NCBI GenBank assembly: GCA_002748425.1
Contig: PDSJ01000016.1
Location: 62,001-126,000 of the forward strand
Length of the DNA stretch: 64,000 nt
Source of the DNA: a candidate division KSB3 bacterium
GTDB taxonomy: Bacteria > Moduliflexota > Moduliflexia > Moduliflexales > Moduliflexaceae
Direction of reading: 5' to 3'
The notes under the pieces: model-generated
Told to the model about the DNA's origin: nothing
What the model saw: only the letters and a program-made list of their open reading frames with translations
The model's database searches: none
In this document: in pieces, positions 1 to 8,607 of the stretch
Position numbering within the stretch: the first letter of the stretch is position 1
Layout of the letters: every line of letters starts with the position of its first letter
Position numbers and translations under genes: made by a program

Positions 1-638
1 TGGATGAAGCCTCCAAAATTTCGAATCAGGATATCGCAGAATTTCTGGGCGGATTGCCGGAAGAAAAAATGCACTGTTCGGTCATGGGACGCGAGGCGCT
101 TGAAAAAGCAATCGCGCTCTATCGAGGCCAGGAGTATACAGATCATAACGAGGATGAAGGCCGCATTGTATGTAAATGCTTTGGCGTGACTGACAAGAAA
201 ATTGCACGCGTTGCAAAGGAAAACCATTTGACGACAGTCGAACAAGTCACCCACTACACCAAGGCCGGCGGCGGCTGCACTGCGTGTCATGCGGAAATTG
301 AGGATATCATTGCCGAGGTCCTTGAGGACAAAAAGCGTGACGCTGTGCGGCTTGACCAAAAGAAACGCCGGAAGCGTCTCACGAATATTCAGAAAATTAC
401 CTTAATTCAGGAAACGCTGGAAAATGAAATACGTCCTGAACTGCAAAAGGACGGTGGCGATATCGAGCTGATTGACATTGACGGGAACAATGTAATCGTC
501 GCGTTACGTGGACACTGTGCGGGATGCCCCAGCTCGGAATATACGCTGAAACTCGGCGTTCAGGAAAAGCTGAGGGAGTTGGTGGCTGCTGAAATCGTGG
601 TAATGCAGGAAGACGACCTGGAGGTGATGTCATGGTAG
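1..638 (+). CDS. nifU: NifU-type Fe-S cluster scaffold, 5' end outside window
   Basis: Iron-sulfur cluster scaffold protein, partner of the cysteine desulfurase that follows. The reading frame is open to the left edge, so the N-terminal part of the IscU-like domain is missing; the visible start carries its end (motif KMHCSVMG). Next come a BFD-like [2Fe-2S] domain (CKC, then CTAC about 30 residues later) and a C-terminal Nfu domain with the CAGC cluster ligands. This three-domain order is that of NifU proper rather than IscU. The stop overlaps the nifS start by 7 nt, so the two are probably translationally coupled. No nitrogenase genes are visible, so a general Fe-S role is as likely as nitrogen fixation. 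Confidence 0.93.
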   Translation, partial: DEASKISNQDIAEFLGGLPEEKMHCSVMGREALEKAIALYRGQEYTDHNEDEGRIVCKCFGVTDKKIARVAKENHLTTVEQVTHYTKAGGGCTACHAEIEDIIAEVLEDKKRDAVRLDQKKRRKRLTNIQKITLIQETLENEIRPELQKDGGDIELIDIDGNNVIVALRGHCAGCPSSEYTLKLGVQEKLRELVAAEIVVMQEDDLEVMSW

Positions 639-1813
639 AACGGATGGTATATGTGGACAACAATGCAACCACAAAGGTCGACGAGCGAGTTGTCGAGGAA
701 ATGCTTCCCTTTTTAAACGAGCATTACGGGAATCCTTCCAGTATGCATGTGTTTGGCGGAGCGGTGAAAAAAAATCTTAGCACAGCTCGTGAACAAATAG
801 CCACGTTGCTTGGGGCCGATCCAACAGAGATTATTTTCACAAGCTGTGGTACTGAAAGCGATAACATGGCGCTCCACAGCGCCTTGATGTCGGCTCCTGA
901 AAAACGACATCTGATCACCACGAAAGTCGAGCATCCGGCAATTCTGAACTATTGTAAGCAGCTCTCAAAACGGGGCTACGGTGTCACTTTGCTGCCTGTT
1001 GATCGATACGGCATGATCGACCTGAACGAATTGTACGATTCCTTGCAGGAAGATACGGCAATCGTTTCGATCATGTATGCCAACAATGAAACCGGAACGA
1101 TTTTCCCGATCGAAAAGATCGGCAGAATGGTTCAGGAGAATGGTTCGGTCTTTCACACTGATGCTGTGCAGGTTGCGGGAAAGATCCCTCTGGATATGCA
1201 GGCGCTGGATAGTATTGATATGCTGTCGATTTCAGGCCATAAATTTCACGCACCCAAGGGAATCGGAGTTCTGTACGTGCGACGTGGCACAAAATTTCGG
1301 CCCTTATTGATCGGAGGACACCAGGAGCGCGGACGACGCCCGGGCACTGAGAACTCAGCCTCGATTATTGCGATGGGAAAGGCCGCTGTGTTGGCTCAGG
1401 AGGCGCTTAACGATGAATTGACGCGCGTCAGAGCCATGCGCGATCGCCTGGAACGCGAACTGCTGGCAGCGATCTCCGACTCAGCGGTAAATGGCCACCC
1501 AACGGAGCGTACTCCAAATACCTTGAACATCAGCTTTAAATATGTTGAAGGTGAAGCGATCTTGCTCATGTTAAGCGAGAAGGGGATTGCCGCCTCATCC
1601 GGTTCGGCTTGTACCTCCGGATCGCTTGAGCCGTCGCATGTGCTGCGCGCAATGGGCGTGCCGTTTACATTTTCACACGGGTCCGTCCGTTTGAGCCTGA
1701 GCCGCTTTAACACAGATGAAGATATTGACTATATTCTCCAGGAATTGCCGCCGATTATCGAGCGGCTCAGACAGATTTCACCGTTTGGCCGGAATAAGGA
1801 AGAACCGCAGTAG
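632..1813 (+). CDS. nifS: Cysteine desulfurase (NifS/IscS family)
   Basis: PLP-dependent enzyme that takes sulfur from cysteine and passes it as persulfide to the NifU scaffold. The N-terminus VYVDNNATTKVD, the PLP lysine in SGHKFHAPKG, the motif RRPGTEN and the persulfide-carrying cysteine in SSGSACTSG are all present. At 393 residues it has the normal length of the family. The ATG lies inside the last codons of nifU, in another frame. With only this pair visible, the operon could be nif-like or a housekeeping cluster-assembly unit as found in many anaerobes. Confidence 0.95.
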   Translation: MVERMVYVDNNATTKVDERVVEEMLPFLNEHYGNPSSMHVFGGAVKKNLSTAREQIATLLGADPTEIIFTSCGTESDNMALHSALMSAPEKRHLITTKVEHPAILNYCKQLSKRGYGVTLLPVDRYGMIDLNELYDSLQEDTAIVSIMYANNETGTIFPIEKIGRMVQENGSVFHTDAVQVAGKIPLDMQALDSIDMLSISGHKFHAPKGIGVLYVRRGTKFRPLLIGGHQERGRRPGTENSASIIAMGKAAVLAQEALNDELTRVRAMRDRLERELLAAISDSAVNGHPTERTPNTLNISFKYVEGEAILLMLSEKGIAASSGSACTSGSLEPSHVLRAMGVPFTFSHGSVRLSLSRFNTDEDIDYILQELPPIIERLRQISPFGRNKEEPQ

Positions 1814-1902
1814 GTCTCACGCACACACTGCCGGATTTTCTGCATGGGCGCCTGACAGGGGCTGCATCTTTTCTTCCGTCCTCCTAAAGGATCCTTCTCT
1901 TT

Positions 1903-2658
1903 GTGTGGTATCGGACCAGCAATAACGGGCAGCCAGTACGGGCTGATCGCGGATGGTATCTTATTACCGAGTTCGAACACAGTCCATCGATCCATTTTCC
2001 CCGGGCCGTTGAACTCTCACAGACTCACCCGGGGTTTACACGCCTGATTGACGAACGGAATATCATGATTTATCGTAATATCTACCGGAAAGAGCAGTTA
2101 CGGCTTCTCCCGGAGATGTTACGGTGTATTAAAGAGTGGAAAGGGGCAAAGCTCTATGTCAATGGGGAGCGAGTCGCTTTTGATATGCTCGGACGTGGGA
2201 TAGATTGCTATTGCCAGACGGTGCTCAGCCGCCATCACTCACAGGAAGATTGTCAGCGCTTTTCAAAACAACGCGGAAGCGGCTTCCTTGCCTGCCGACG
2301 CAGCCATGTCTCGATGACATGGAGCCATCGTCCTGCTGAGGCGATCCTCACCTGGTTTTCCTTTGGACAGCTCGACGAGCACCACGTATACAGAATCGAT
2401 AAAGAACAGATGGAAAGCGCCGTAATGGGAGAGTTAGTCGAGTATCATCATTGCCCTTTGATCGATCTGGATCAGGTGCGGGCCTTTATTCGAGAGTTAC
2501 CAGACCGGATTGATCCGAGAAAAAACCGGGAATGGCGCTATGCCGACCGGGGCAGCGTTCAGGAGGCCGCTCTGCAAGCAGCCTCGGTCGCGGCGCACTG
2601 TCCTGCGGTTCTGCCAGTTTCAGAGGACGAATATCGAACATATCTGAAGCTGCTTTAA
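1903..2658 (+). CDS. Unknown protein with conserved-looking Cys/His residues, downstream of nifS
   Basis: About 251 residues starting from GTG, with an AAAGGA element about 11 nt upstream, 89 nt after nifS on the same strand. I do not recognise the family. It is soluble, with no signal peptide or membrane segment. The middle holds several cysteines and histidines (GIDCYCQTV, RHHSQEDC, LACRRSHVSMTW) and a second group follows (EYHHCPL), so metal or cluster binding is possible but unproven. Position behind nifUS suggests co-transcription. An alternative start at the internal ATG near residue 55 would remove a poorly structured N-terminus. Confidence 0.65.
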   Translation: MWYRTSNNGQPVRADRGWYLITEFEHSPSIHFPRAVELSQTHPGFTRLIDERNIMIYRNIYRKEQLRLLPEMLRCIKEWKGAKLYVNGERVAFDMLGRGIDCYCQTVLSRHHSQEDCQRFSKQRGSGFLACRRSHVSMTWSHRPAEAILTWFSFGQLDEHHVYRIDKEQMESAVMGELVEYHHCPLIDLDQVRAFIRELPDRIDPRKNREWRYADRGSVQEAALQAASVAAHCPAVLPVSEDEYRTYLKLL

Positions 2659-2685
2659 AAAAGCAACGTCCCTTCCATAGAGAGA

Positions 2686-3441
2686 CTAAAAGCGACTCAA
2701 CAATTCACAATAGCGGTCCTGGCTGATCATCGGAATCCCGTTCTGTGCGGCACGTTCTCTCTGTTCAGGTGAAACGTAGCCCCAATCTGTCAGAAAGGAG
2801 GCGATGTTCTGTTTTTGAGACGCAACGAGAAAATCCACCTGATCTTCTACATAGATACTTTTTTCACACGTCGCCTTATACGTTGCAAGCAGTTCTGAAA
2901 GACGCTGCGGCTTATCGGCAGCCTTGACATAGAGGATGTACTCTTCGGGAAAATCGATCCCCTGGAATTTAAAAATTTCGCAGGCATCGATCTGGCGTTT
3001 CGTGGTTAACACACGCAGGTTTTCAAAGGATTCTCGTTCTTGAAAGGCAGTGCCGACTTTGTCGAAGAGAGGATTCAAACTCAGCCAAAGCTCTTTTTCG
3101 TGCTGCAAGAGAAAATCGCGTTCAGCATAAAATGCGGCAAGAAACTCCGGGAGTTCTGCTTGCAGAGATTCCTTAAAGCGATCAAAGCTTTCCTGATCTT
3201 TCACGTCGATGCCTTGTTCCATTGACATCAGCAGGGGAATAAAATCCTCAGCGCCTTTCAAATAGACACGTAAACGGCGAAACTCCTGCCGTTGTTCAAC
3301 TGGAAGCGTTTCAATCTCACGTACTCGTTCAAATGAAGAGTTCCGCAACTTGCCACGGGCGTTGTAGGTGACTAAAAAACATTCAGTCACACTGTCGCAG
3401 ACAACACCATCAAAATCGGTGATAAACATTCCTGTGGTCAT
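2686..3441 (-). CDS. HAD-superfamily hydrolase
   Basis: Predicted phosphatase-type hydrolase of the haloacid dehalogenase fold. Motif I is ITDFDGVVCDS near the N-terminus with the nucleophilic Asp and the acid/base Asp two residues later. The motif II threonine lies in VLTTKRQ, the motif III lysine is probably in KAADK, and the motif IV acidic pair is in IYVEDQVDF. A helical cap of about 90 residues sits between motifs I and II, as in subclass I enzymes. The substrate cannot be told. It converges with the preceding unknown gene, with 27 nt between the two stops. A second ATG four codons in is an equally good start. Confidence 0.82.
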   Translation of the reverse strand: MTTGMFITDFDGVVCDSVTECFLVTYNARGKLRNSSFERVREIETLPVEQRQEFRRLRVYLKGAEDFIPLLMSMEQGIDVKDQESFDRFKESLQAELPEFLAAFYAERDFLLQHEKELWLSLNPLFDKVGTAFQERESFENLRVLTTKRQIDACEIFKFQGIDFPEEYILYVKAADKPQRLSELLATYKATCEKSIYVEDQVDFLVASQKQNIASFLTDWGYVSPEQRERAAQNGIPMISQDRYCELLSRF

Positions 3442-3875
3442 AAGATAGTTTTCTGCAGAGTCATGAAGCAGAGGAGTGGTAAGAGCTTTCGAAAGGGCCC
3501 TTCACGTCTCTTGCTCTCCTGGCCGTCTCAGAACTCTGGAGCTATACGTACGTTCTTTCACTGTCATCCCTTCGTCATAGTATCTACTTTTGTCGAAATC
3601 GGTCAATAAAATTGTGTGGCGGAAAAATTTTCAGAACATCACAAACACTCTCGATCGGCTTTTGGGGAACAAGACAATCCGCGCTTAAAAAGATGAAAAG
3701 GGACTGCGTGAAAAAAAGATATACCCTCCGGGAAATCAACTTGACATTTCTCTCAAGCATAAAATTTAGTGCAGCTTATGCAAAGCTTGTTACAGATTTC
3801 TTGATAGTTATGATCTTGACGTGAAGAGGGCGCGTCTGTTCTCATTTCAGCCGTCAGTACTCTGCAGGCAATTTT
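3442..3875. other. Intergenic region, 434 bp, no convincing gene
   Basis: Spacer between the divergent HAD gene and the small coiled-coil gene. A 70-codon open frame (3612-3824) has no ribosome binding site and unremarkable composition, so I do not call it. A sigma-70-like promoter candidate lies at 3787-3814. The rest shows no hairpin or repeat that I can support. Confidence 0.6.
3787..3814 (+). promoter_or_regulatory. Candidate sigma-70 promoter for the gene at 3876
   Basis: TTGTTA, 16 nt, TATGAT. The -10 element matches the consensus at five of six positions and the -35 at four. The start codon follows about 60 nt downstream. Confidence 0.35.
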
Positions 3876-4277
3876 ATGGATAAATTAAGAGAGTTGGAGA
3901 AACGCATTCAGGAATACGTACAACATGCCAAAGAGGCGGAGAACGCGGCTTTGGAAAAAATCCGTGAGTATCCGGAACGAAAGATCGAGATGACGGAAGC
4001 CGATGTGCTGCGACGTGAACTCCTGCGGCATCATACGCGCATTCTCCTCCTGGACGAAATCCAGGAATGGATCGATGAATTACAAGGGATGTGCCTTTAT
4101 CAACTATATTCTGGCAACGGAGGAGGGCGTCAATTTAGCCAGAACGTTCGTCAATATATGACGGAAAAAGAGGCTGCAGAAGTGAATGCCACCTACAAGA
4201 CGAATGGCGAAACACTGCGATGGGCACGCATCGAGCCTTGTGTGTTGTTGGCGGAAGAGCTTGAAAGCTCCTTATAG
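3876..4277 (+). CDS. Small helical protein of unknown function
   Basis: A 133-residue protein, rich in Glu, Arg, Lys and Leu, that looks almost wholly helical. The first 75 residues have a heptad-like pattern that could form a coiled coil. A Gly-rich loop (SGNGGGRQF) precedes the C-terminal third. No signal peptide, membrane segment or catalytic motif is seen and I do not recognise the family. The coding composition is regular and a candidate promoter lies upstream, so it is probably a real single-gene unit. Confidence 0.6.
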   Translation: MDKLRELEKRIQEYVQHAKEAENAALEKIREYPERKIEMTEADVLRRELLRHHTRILLLDEIQEWIDELQGMCLYQLYSGNGGGRQFSQNVRQYMTEKEAAEVNATYKTNGETLRWARIEPCVLLAEELESSL

Positions 4278-4838
4278 AGGAAACATGAACGAAAAAAAGC
4301 CGCAAGACAATTTCCCCGCAGCATATCGTGATGGGCTTGCAGCGTACATCTTCGTTTCTTGATAGCTGTGTCGCGCTTTTTGCATCTTTCTCTCTTCCCA
4401 GCCGCTTCTATGCGTATTAGCGAAGATATCTTCATCCCCCGGTCATGGTCTTCGCCAGCCCTTGGAACAAACAGGGCACGCTGCAGCAGAGCCCCTGGTT
4501 AAGCGTATTCAACAAGCCGCAAAAAGTGACGTTCTTGATCTGCAATTCGAAACCGAATTAATTATCAGAAGCTCGTGCGGTCGTCATGAGACGGCTGCGC
4601 AGATTATACGTGAACAGAAAAATTTACACACGAGGAGGCGAGAATGATTGGAAACGGGACGTGCTTGCAAGTCGGCTTGTACTCTCCCGGCAGGACGTGA
4701 AATATTGTTGTCGTAGAACGGATACCTGGAGCTGTCTGCTCTCTGTGTAGGTGTGAATGATCCTTTCAGGCTGTTGCAGGACTGTTTGACAACAGAAGGT
4801 GAAAGGATAAATGCAAAATCATTCGATAAGGAGATGCC
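4278..4838. other. Intergenic region, 561 bp, no convincing gene
   Basis: Gap before the sugar transport operon. A 61-codon frame (4462-4647) would need a TTG start and has no ribosome binding site; it might be a relic but shows no recognisable motif. The 3' end holds a possible promoter (4786-4813) and a strong ribosome binding site, AAGGAG, at 4828-4833. Confidence 0.55.
4786..4813 (+). promoter_or_regulatory. Possible promoter of the sugar ABC operon
   Basis: A perfect TTGACA at 4786-4791 is followed after 15-16 nt by a weak -10 (ATAAAT or TAAATG). The binding-protein start is about 30 nt downstream. The imperfect -10 would fit an activator-dependent promoter, but that is inference. Confidence 0.3.
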
Positions 4839-5780
4839 ATGATGAAAAGAGTGCTCACATTATGTCTGATGTTATCTGTCGTAGCTACGTTCGCCCAGGC
4901 TGAAGAATATAAAGTCGCGTATATTGCCAGAGCACAAGCGGATTCCTTCGCTGCCTGGCTGGCAAATGCCATTAAGGACGAGGCTGAACACTACGAGAAC
5001 ATTTCGGTGACCATCTTTGACGGACAGGCTGATGATTATAAGCAGAATTCTTTGATTGAAAATGCCATCATCAACAAGTTCGACGCCATTATTATTCAGC
5101 CGAATAACGGGGAATCTCAGAGACCTTACGCTGAGAAAGTCGTCGATGCTGGTATTGTGTGCATTACGACAAACGCAAGGATCGCAGGCATTGAGGGGGC
5201 TTCATCAGTTGATGCAGATCCGTATGAACAGGCTGCTGTCAACGCTCGCGCTGCTCTGAAACAGATCCCGCAAAACGCGAATGTCGTCGTACTCAACGGC
5301 CCTCCAGGTAACTTCCATGCTGATGAGCGCCGTAAAAGCTGGCAGCTTGAATTTTTCGACAAAAGACCTGATGTGACTATCGTTGGCGAACAGATTGCCA
5401 ACTGGAATAAAGATGAAGCAATGAGTCTCATGGAAGACTGGATTCAGGCCAATGATAAAATCGATGCAATTATCTCGATGAATGATAATATGGCTGCCGG
5501 AGCATTGGAAGTCGTTAAACACGATGCCAGATTCGCCAATATTCTGTCTTACGGAGTCGACGGTACGGCCGAGGCCGTCTTGCTGATTAAGGACGGGGTT
5601 ATGACGTCAACCTGTCTGCAGAGCGCCTATGCACTGGCTGAATTGCTCTTATCCTCAGTTGATAAATTACTCAGCGGAGAGGAAACACAGATCGATGTGG
5701 ATATCGACAATCCTCTGGTGACGAAAGACAACGTCGATCAGTATCTTGAACTGCACAAAAAAGCCGGAGCAATTCAATAA
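4839..5780 (+). CDS. Periplasmic sugar-binding protein of an ABC importer
   Basis: Solute-binding protein of the ribose/galactose type (periplasmic binding protein-like I fold). The first 21 residues form a typical signal peptide, cleaved after TFAQA, with no lipobox cysteine, as expected for a periplasmic protein of a Gram-negative. Family features include the first beta-strand KVAYIAR, the IIIQPNN segment, SVDADPYEQ and ISMNDNMAAGAL near the hinge. At 313 residues it is of normal length. The second ATG of the ATG-ATG pair would serve equally. The ATPase and permease follow, and the dehydrogenase at the operon end suggests a polyol or sugar substrate. Confidence 0.92.
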   Translation: MMKRVLTLCLMLSVVATFAQAEEYKVAYIARAQADSFAAWLANAIKDEAEHYENISVTIFDGQADDYKQNSLIENAIINKFDAIIIQPNNGESQRPYAEKVVDAGIVCITTNARIAGIEGASSVDADPYEQAAVNARAALKQIPQNANVVVLNGPPGNFHADERRKSWQLEFFDKRPDVTIVGEQIANWNKDEAMSLMEDWIQANDKIDAIISMNDNMAAGALEVVKHDARFANILSYGVDGTAEAVLLIKDGVMTSTCLQSAYALAELLLSSVDKLLSGEETQIDVDIDNPLVTKDNVDQYLELHKKAGAIQ

Positions 5781-5869
5781 TGCTTTTGTGAGAGCACGGA
5801 TTCGGAATTCATAACAACCGAGCCAACTGTGAAGACAATTCGCGCTGTTCTTCATAAAGCCTCAACGAG

Positions 5870-5919
5870 GACCTTGTGAAGGATGTGTGTCAACGAGGCC
5901 ACACAGTCTTTGCAAGGTC
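5870..5919 (+). repeat. Nested inverted repeat between binding-protein and ATPase genes
   Basis: GACCTTG (5870-5876) pairs with CAAGGTC (5913-5919), and inside it TGTGTG (5884-5889) pairs with CACACA (5900-5905). An 8-bp direct repeat CAACGAGG (5863-5870 and 5891-5898) overlaps it. There is no T-tract, so it is not a classic terminator. A hairpin here would fit mRNA stabilisation of the binding-protein transcript. Confidence 0.55.
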
Positions 5920-5939
5920 AAAATGACGTATAGCTGATT

Positions 5940-7448
5940 ATGAACAAGGTTAAATTACGCGTCTCCGGCATAGAGAAATCCTTTCCCGGTGTGAAAGCGC
6001 TCAGTAATGTCAATTTTTCTGTCAAGGAAGGAAGTGTTCATGTTCTTTGCGGTGAGAACGGCGCTGGAAAATCAACCTTAATGAAAATTATCAATGGTGT
6101 GTATCAGCCGGATAAAGGAGAAATTTATATTGATGGGACGCAGGTCACGATTAAGGACTCTCGCCAGGCCGGAGCATACGGCATTTCGATGATCTTCCAG
6201 GAATTGAACGTTGTCCCGGAAATGACGGTTGAAGAGAGTCTCTTCCTCGGAGCACTTCCGACCACAGCCTTCAAACGGGTCGACTGGAAAGCCATTCGTT
6301 CAAAAACGCTGGCCTTACTTGAAGAAGAAGCGTTACCGTATTCGCCTACTGCGCAGCTAAAAAACTTATCCGTATCTGATATACAAATGCTGGAAATCGT
6401 GAAAGCAATTTCCCGCAATTCCAGCATCATCATTATGGATGAGCCGACGTCAGCTATCAGCTATAAAGAGGTCGATCGCTTATTTGACAAAATTGCCACG
6501 CTGAAAAAGAGAAAGACCAGTATCATTTATATCTCCCATAAAATGGACGAGATCTTTCGGATCGCCGACGAGATTAGTGTGTTACGCGATGGAGCTGTGG
6601 TGGACACAAGGGCCAAAGAAGATATTGATATTGATACTGTCATCGCTCTCATGGTGGGCAGAAAGCTTGACAACAGTTATCCGAAAAAACACTTGACGCG
6701 AGGCAGAACGCTTCTCGAAGTCAGGAATTTTTCGCGGAAGGGCTTCTTTGATGATGTCGAGTTCAATGTGCATCAGGGGGAAATTGTCGGTTTTGCCGGA
6801 CTGATGGGGGCTGGTAGAAGTGAAATTGTACGCGCCCTTTTCGGATTAGACCAACATGACAGTGGTGAGCTGTATATCGATGGGCGCCTGGTTGAACTGA
6901 ACAATGTCAGGAACAGTATTGAGGCCGGCATGGTCATGCTCTCCGAAGACCGACGGCGTTACGGGATTATCCCAGTGAGAAGCGTTCGTGAGAATGTCTC
7001 GTTAGCCAGTCTGAAAAAATTCTTTTACACGGGCACACTGCACGCCAGGGTCGAAAATCGTTTAGTTGATGATATCTGTCGGAAAATGATGGTGAAAACC
7101 CCTGGCTACGACACGACGGTCGAAGCATTAAGCGGTGGCAATCAGCAGAAAATTGTCCTCGCGAAATGGACGGTGTGTGATCCAAAGATTCTCATTCTCG
7201 ATGAACCGACACGTGGGATCGATGTCGGGGCAAAGTATGAAATTTACAAGCTGATGACGGCCTTGGCAGAAGAGGGCAAAGGACTTGTGATGATCTCGTC
7301 GGAATTACCTGAACTCCTGGGTATGTGCGATCGGATTTACGTCGTGGCCAAAGGGAGGATTGCCGGCGAATTGAGACGTAAAGATTTTTGTCAGGAAGCC
7401 ATTATGAGGTTGGCAACCGGTGTTGAGAAAAAGGAGGCGGCGGCGTGA
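5940..7448 (+). CDS. Sugar ABC importer ATP-binding protein (two nucleotide-binding domains)
   Basis: RbsA/MglA-type ATPase energising uptake of the sugar captured by the upstream binding protein. Both nucleotide-binding domains are present in one 502-residue chain. The first has a good Walker A (GENGAGKST) and Walker B (IIIMDEPTSA), but its signature is the degenerate LSVSD. The second has the degenerate P-loop GLMGAGRSE, the signature LSGGNQQK and Walker B ILILDEPTRG. This pairing of one degenerate site per domain is normal for the family. The stop overlaps the permease GTG start by 4 nt. There is a 159-nt structured spacer upstream. Confidence 0.95.
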   Translation: MNKVKLRVSGIEKSFPGVKALSNVNFSVKEGSVHVLCGENGAGKSTLMKIINGVYQPDKGEIYIDGTQVTIKDSRQAGAYGISMIFQELNVVPEMTVEESLFLGALPTTAFKRVDWKAIRSKTLALLEEEALPYSPTAQLKNLSVSDIQMLEIVKAISRNSSIIIMDEPTSAISYKEVDRLFDKIATLKKRKTSIIYISHKMDEIFRIADEISVLRDGAVVDTRAKEDIDIDTVIALMVGRKLDNSYPKKHLTRGRTLLEVRNFSRKGFFDDVEFNVHQGEIVGFAGLMGAGRSEIVRALFGLDQHDSGELYIDGRLVELNNVRNSIEAGMVMLSEDRRRYGIIPVRSVRENVSLASLKKFFYTGTLHARVENRLVDDICRKMMVKTPGYDTTVEALSGGNQQKIVLAKWTVCDPKILILDEPTRGIDVGAKYEIYKLMTALAEEGKGLVMISSELPELLGMCDRIYVVAKGRIAGELRRKDFCQEAIMRLATGVEKKEAAA

Positions 7449-8437
7449 ATCATTCAAAAGATCTGTCTCAGATCTGGAGCGGTATCAGCAAAAAGTACAG
7501 TATTTATTTCGTGCTTTTTATCTTGTTTGTACTCTGTTCGCTGATTAACAGAAATTTTTTATCTGCTGGGAACCTGACAAACGTGTCGCGACAGATTGCC
7601 GTCACGACAATTTTAGCTTTTGGTGAGACAATCTTGATTATTTGCGGTATGCTCGATCTCTCATGCAGTTCTGTACTGGCATTATCGGGGCTGCTTTCGG
7701 TTGCCGTATTTAAATCTTCAGCCTCTATGTCGATTGCCTTTGTCGTGGCGATTCTTGTGGCGGTTTTCTGCAATCTCATGAACGGCATCATGGTCACGCG
7801 CCTGAAAGCACCTCCGTTTATTGCAACGCTGGCAATGCTCGCGATGGCAAGGGGCGCAGCCTTATTTTATACCAATGGCCAGAATATTTATCAAATTGGC
7901 GCTTATGCAAATGTCGGTCAGGGATCGTTTTTCTTTATCCCCATCCCGATCCTCTTCCTGACTCTTATTTTGCTTGTTACCTGGTATATCCTGAAACACA
8001 CGCCTTTTGGACGCTCACTGTATGCCATCGGAGGCAATGAGGAAGCCGCTGTTGCCTCTGGAATCAATGTCGCCCGAAATAAAATGCTCGCGTTCATCAT
8101 CAATGGTGTCTTTGTCGGTGTGGCCGGTGTATTATTTATGTCACGGGTCAATGCGGGTCTGCCCAATGGAGCGGTAGGCTTCGAATTTCAAGCCCTCACC
8201 TCGTCAATCATCGGCGGCACCAGTTTTTCCGGAGGTATCGGAACGGCAGGAGGAACCCTTGTCGGCGCCTTTATCGTCGGCTTTCTGAATAACATTATGA
8301 ATCTTGCCAATGTCAACTCATATTTGCAGCAAATCATCAGAGGGGCAATTATTGCTCTGGCCGTCACGTACGATATTTGGTCAAAAAACAGGCGCTCGAA
8401 AAATATCCTGGGGAATATTCAGGAAAGAGACGCGTAA
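7445..8437 (+). CDS. Sugar ABC importer permease
   Basis: Integral membrane permease of the RbsC type (330 residues) with about eight to ten hydrophobic segments, from YFVLFILFVLCSLI near the N-terminus to the final GAIIALAVTY. It contains the family's conserved GGNEEAA(V)ASGI cytoplasmic loop, which contacts the ATPase, and the GGTSFSGGIGT stretch. The GTG start overlaps the ATPase stop (GTGA), implying coupled translation. Only one permease gene is present, so the channel is probably a homodimer, as in ribose importers. Confidence 0.94.
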   Translation: MNHSKDLSQIWSGISKKYSIYFVLFILFVLCSLINRNFLSAGNLTNVSRQIAVTTILAFGETILIICGMLDLSCSSVLALSGLLSVAVFKSSASMSIAFVVAILVAVFCNLMNGIMVTRLKAPPFIATLAMLAMARGAALFYTNGQNIYQIGAYANVGQGSFFFIPIPILFLTLILLVTWYILKHTPFGRSLYAIGGNEEAAVASGINVARNKMLAFIINGVFVGVAGVLFMSRVNAGLPNGAVGFEFQALTSSIIGGTSFSGGIGTAGGTLVGAFIVGFLNNIMNLANVNSYLQQIIRGAIIALAVTYDIWSKNRRSKNILGNIQERDA

Positions 8438-8460
8438 GACAGTAAAATTTAGTTGACGAC

Positions 8461-8507
8461 GACATCCGGCCGAAAGATACATATCCTTCAGTCCAGATAT
8501 GGATGTC
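8461..8507 (+). repeat. Nested inverted repeat between permease and dehydrogenase genes
   Basis: GACATCC (8461-8467) pairs with GGATGTC (8501-8507); inside, ATATC (8481-8485) pairs with GATAT (8496-8500). A further imperfect hairpin lies at about 8552-8583, ending just before the AAGGAGG of the dehydrogenase. There is no T-tract. Post-transcriptional control of the last gene is possible. Confidence 0.5.
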
Positions 8508-8607
8508 CAGCGTAGTTTCATCGAAACAACAACGCTTCTCCAGACAAGGTGCAGAGCTTTCAACGCTGCGTGAAACTCTGTGCCACTCAGAACAAGGAGG
8601 AAAACGA

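Noticed and set aside
1..1813. nifU-nifS as proof of nitrogen fixation
   Set aside because: No nifHDK, nifB or nifEN is visible and many non-fixing anaerobes use NifU/NifS for general cluster assembly.
2651..2665. TGCTTT-AAA-AAAGCA dyad at the stop of the gene at 1903
   Set aside because: Only a 6-bp AT-rich stem with a 3-nt loop; too weak to call a terminator.
3612..3824. 70-codon frame in the spacer before 3876
   Set aside because: No ribosome binding site and no known motif; it overlaps the likely promoter.
4462..4647. 61-codon frame before the sugar operon
   Set aside because: TTG start without ribosome binding site; no recognisable protein.
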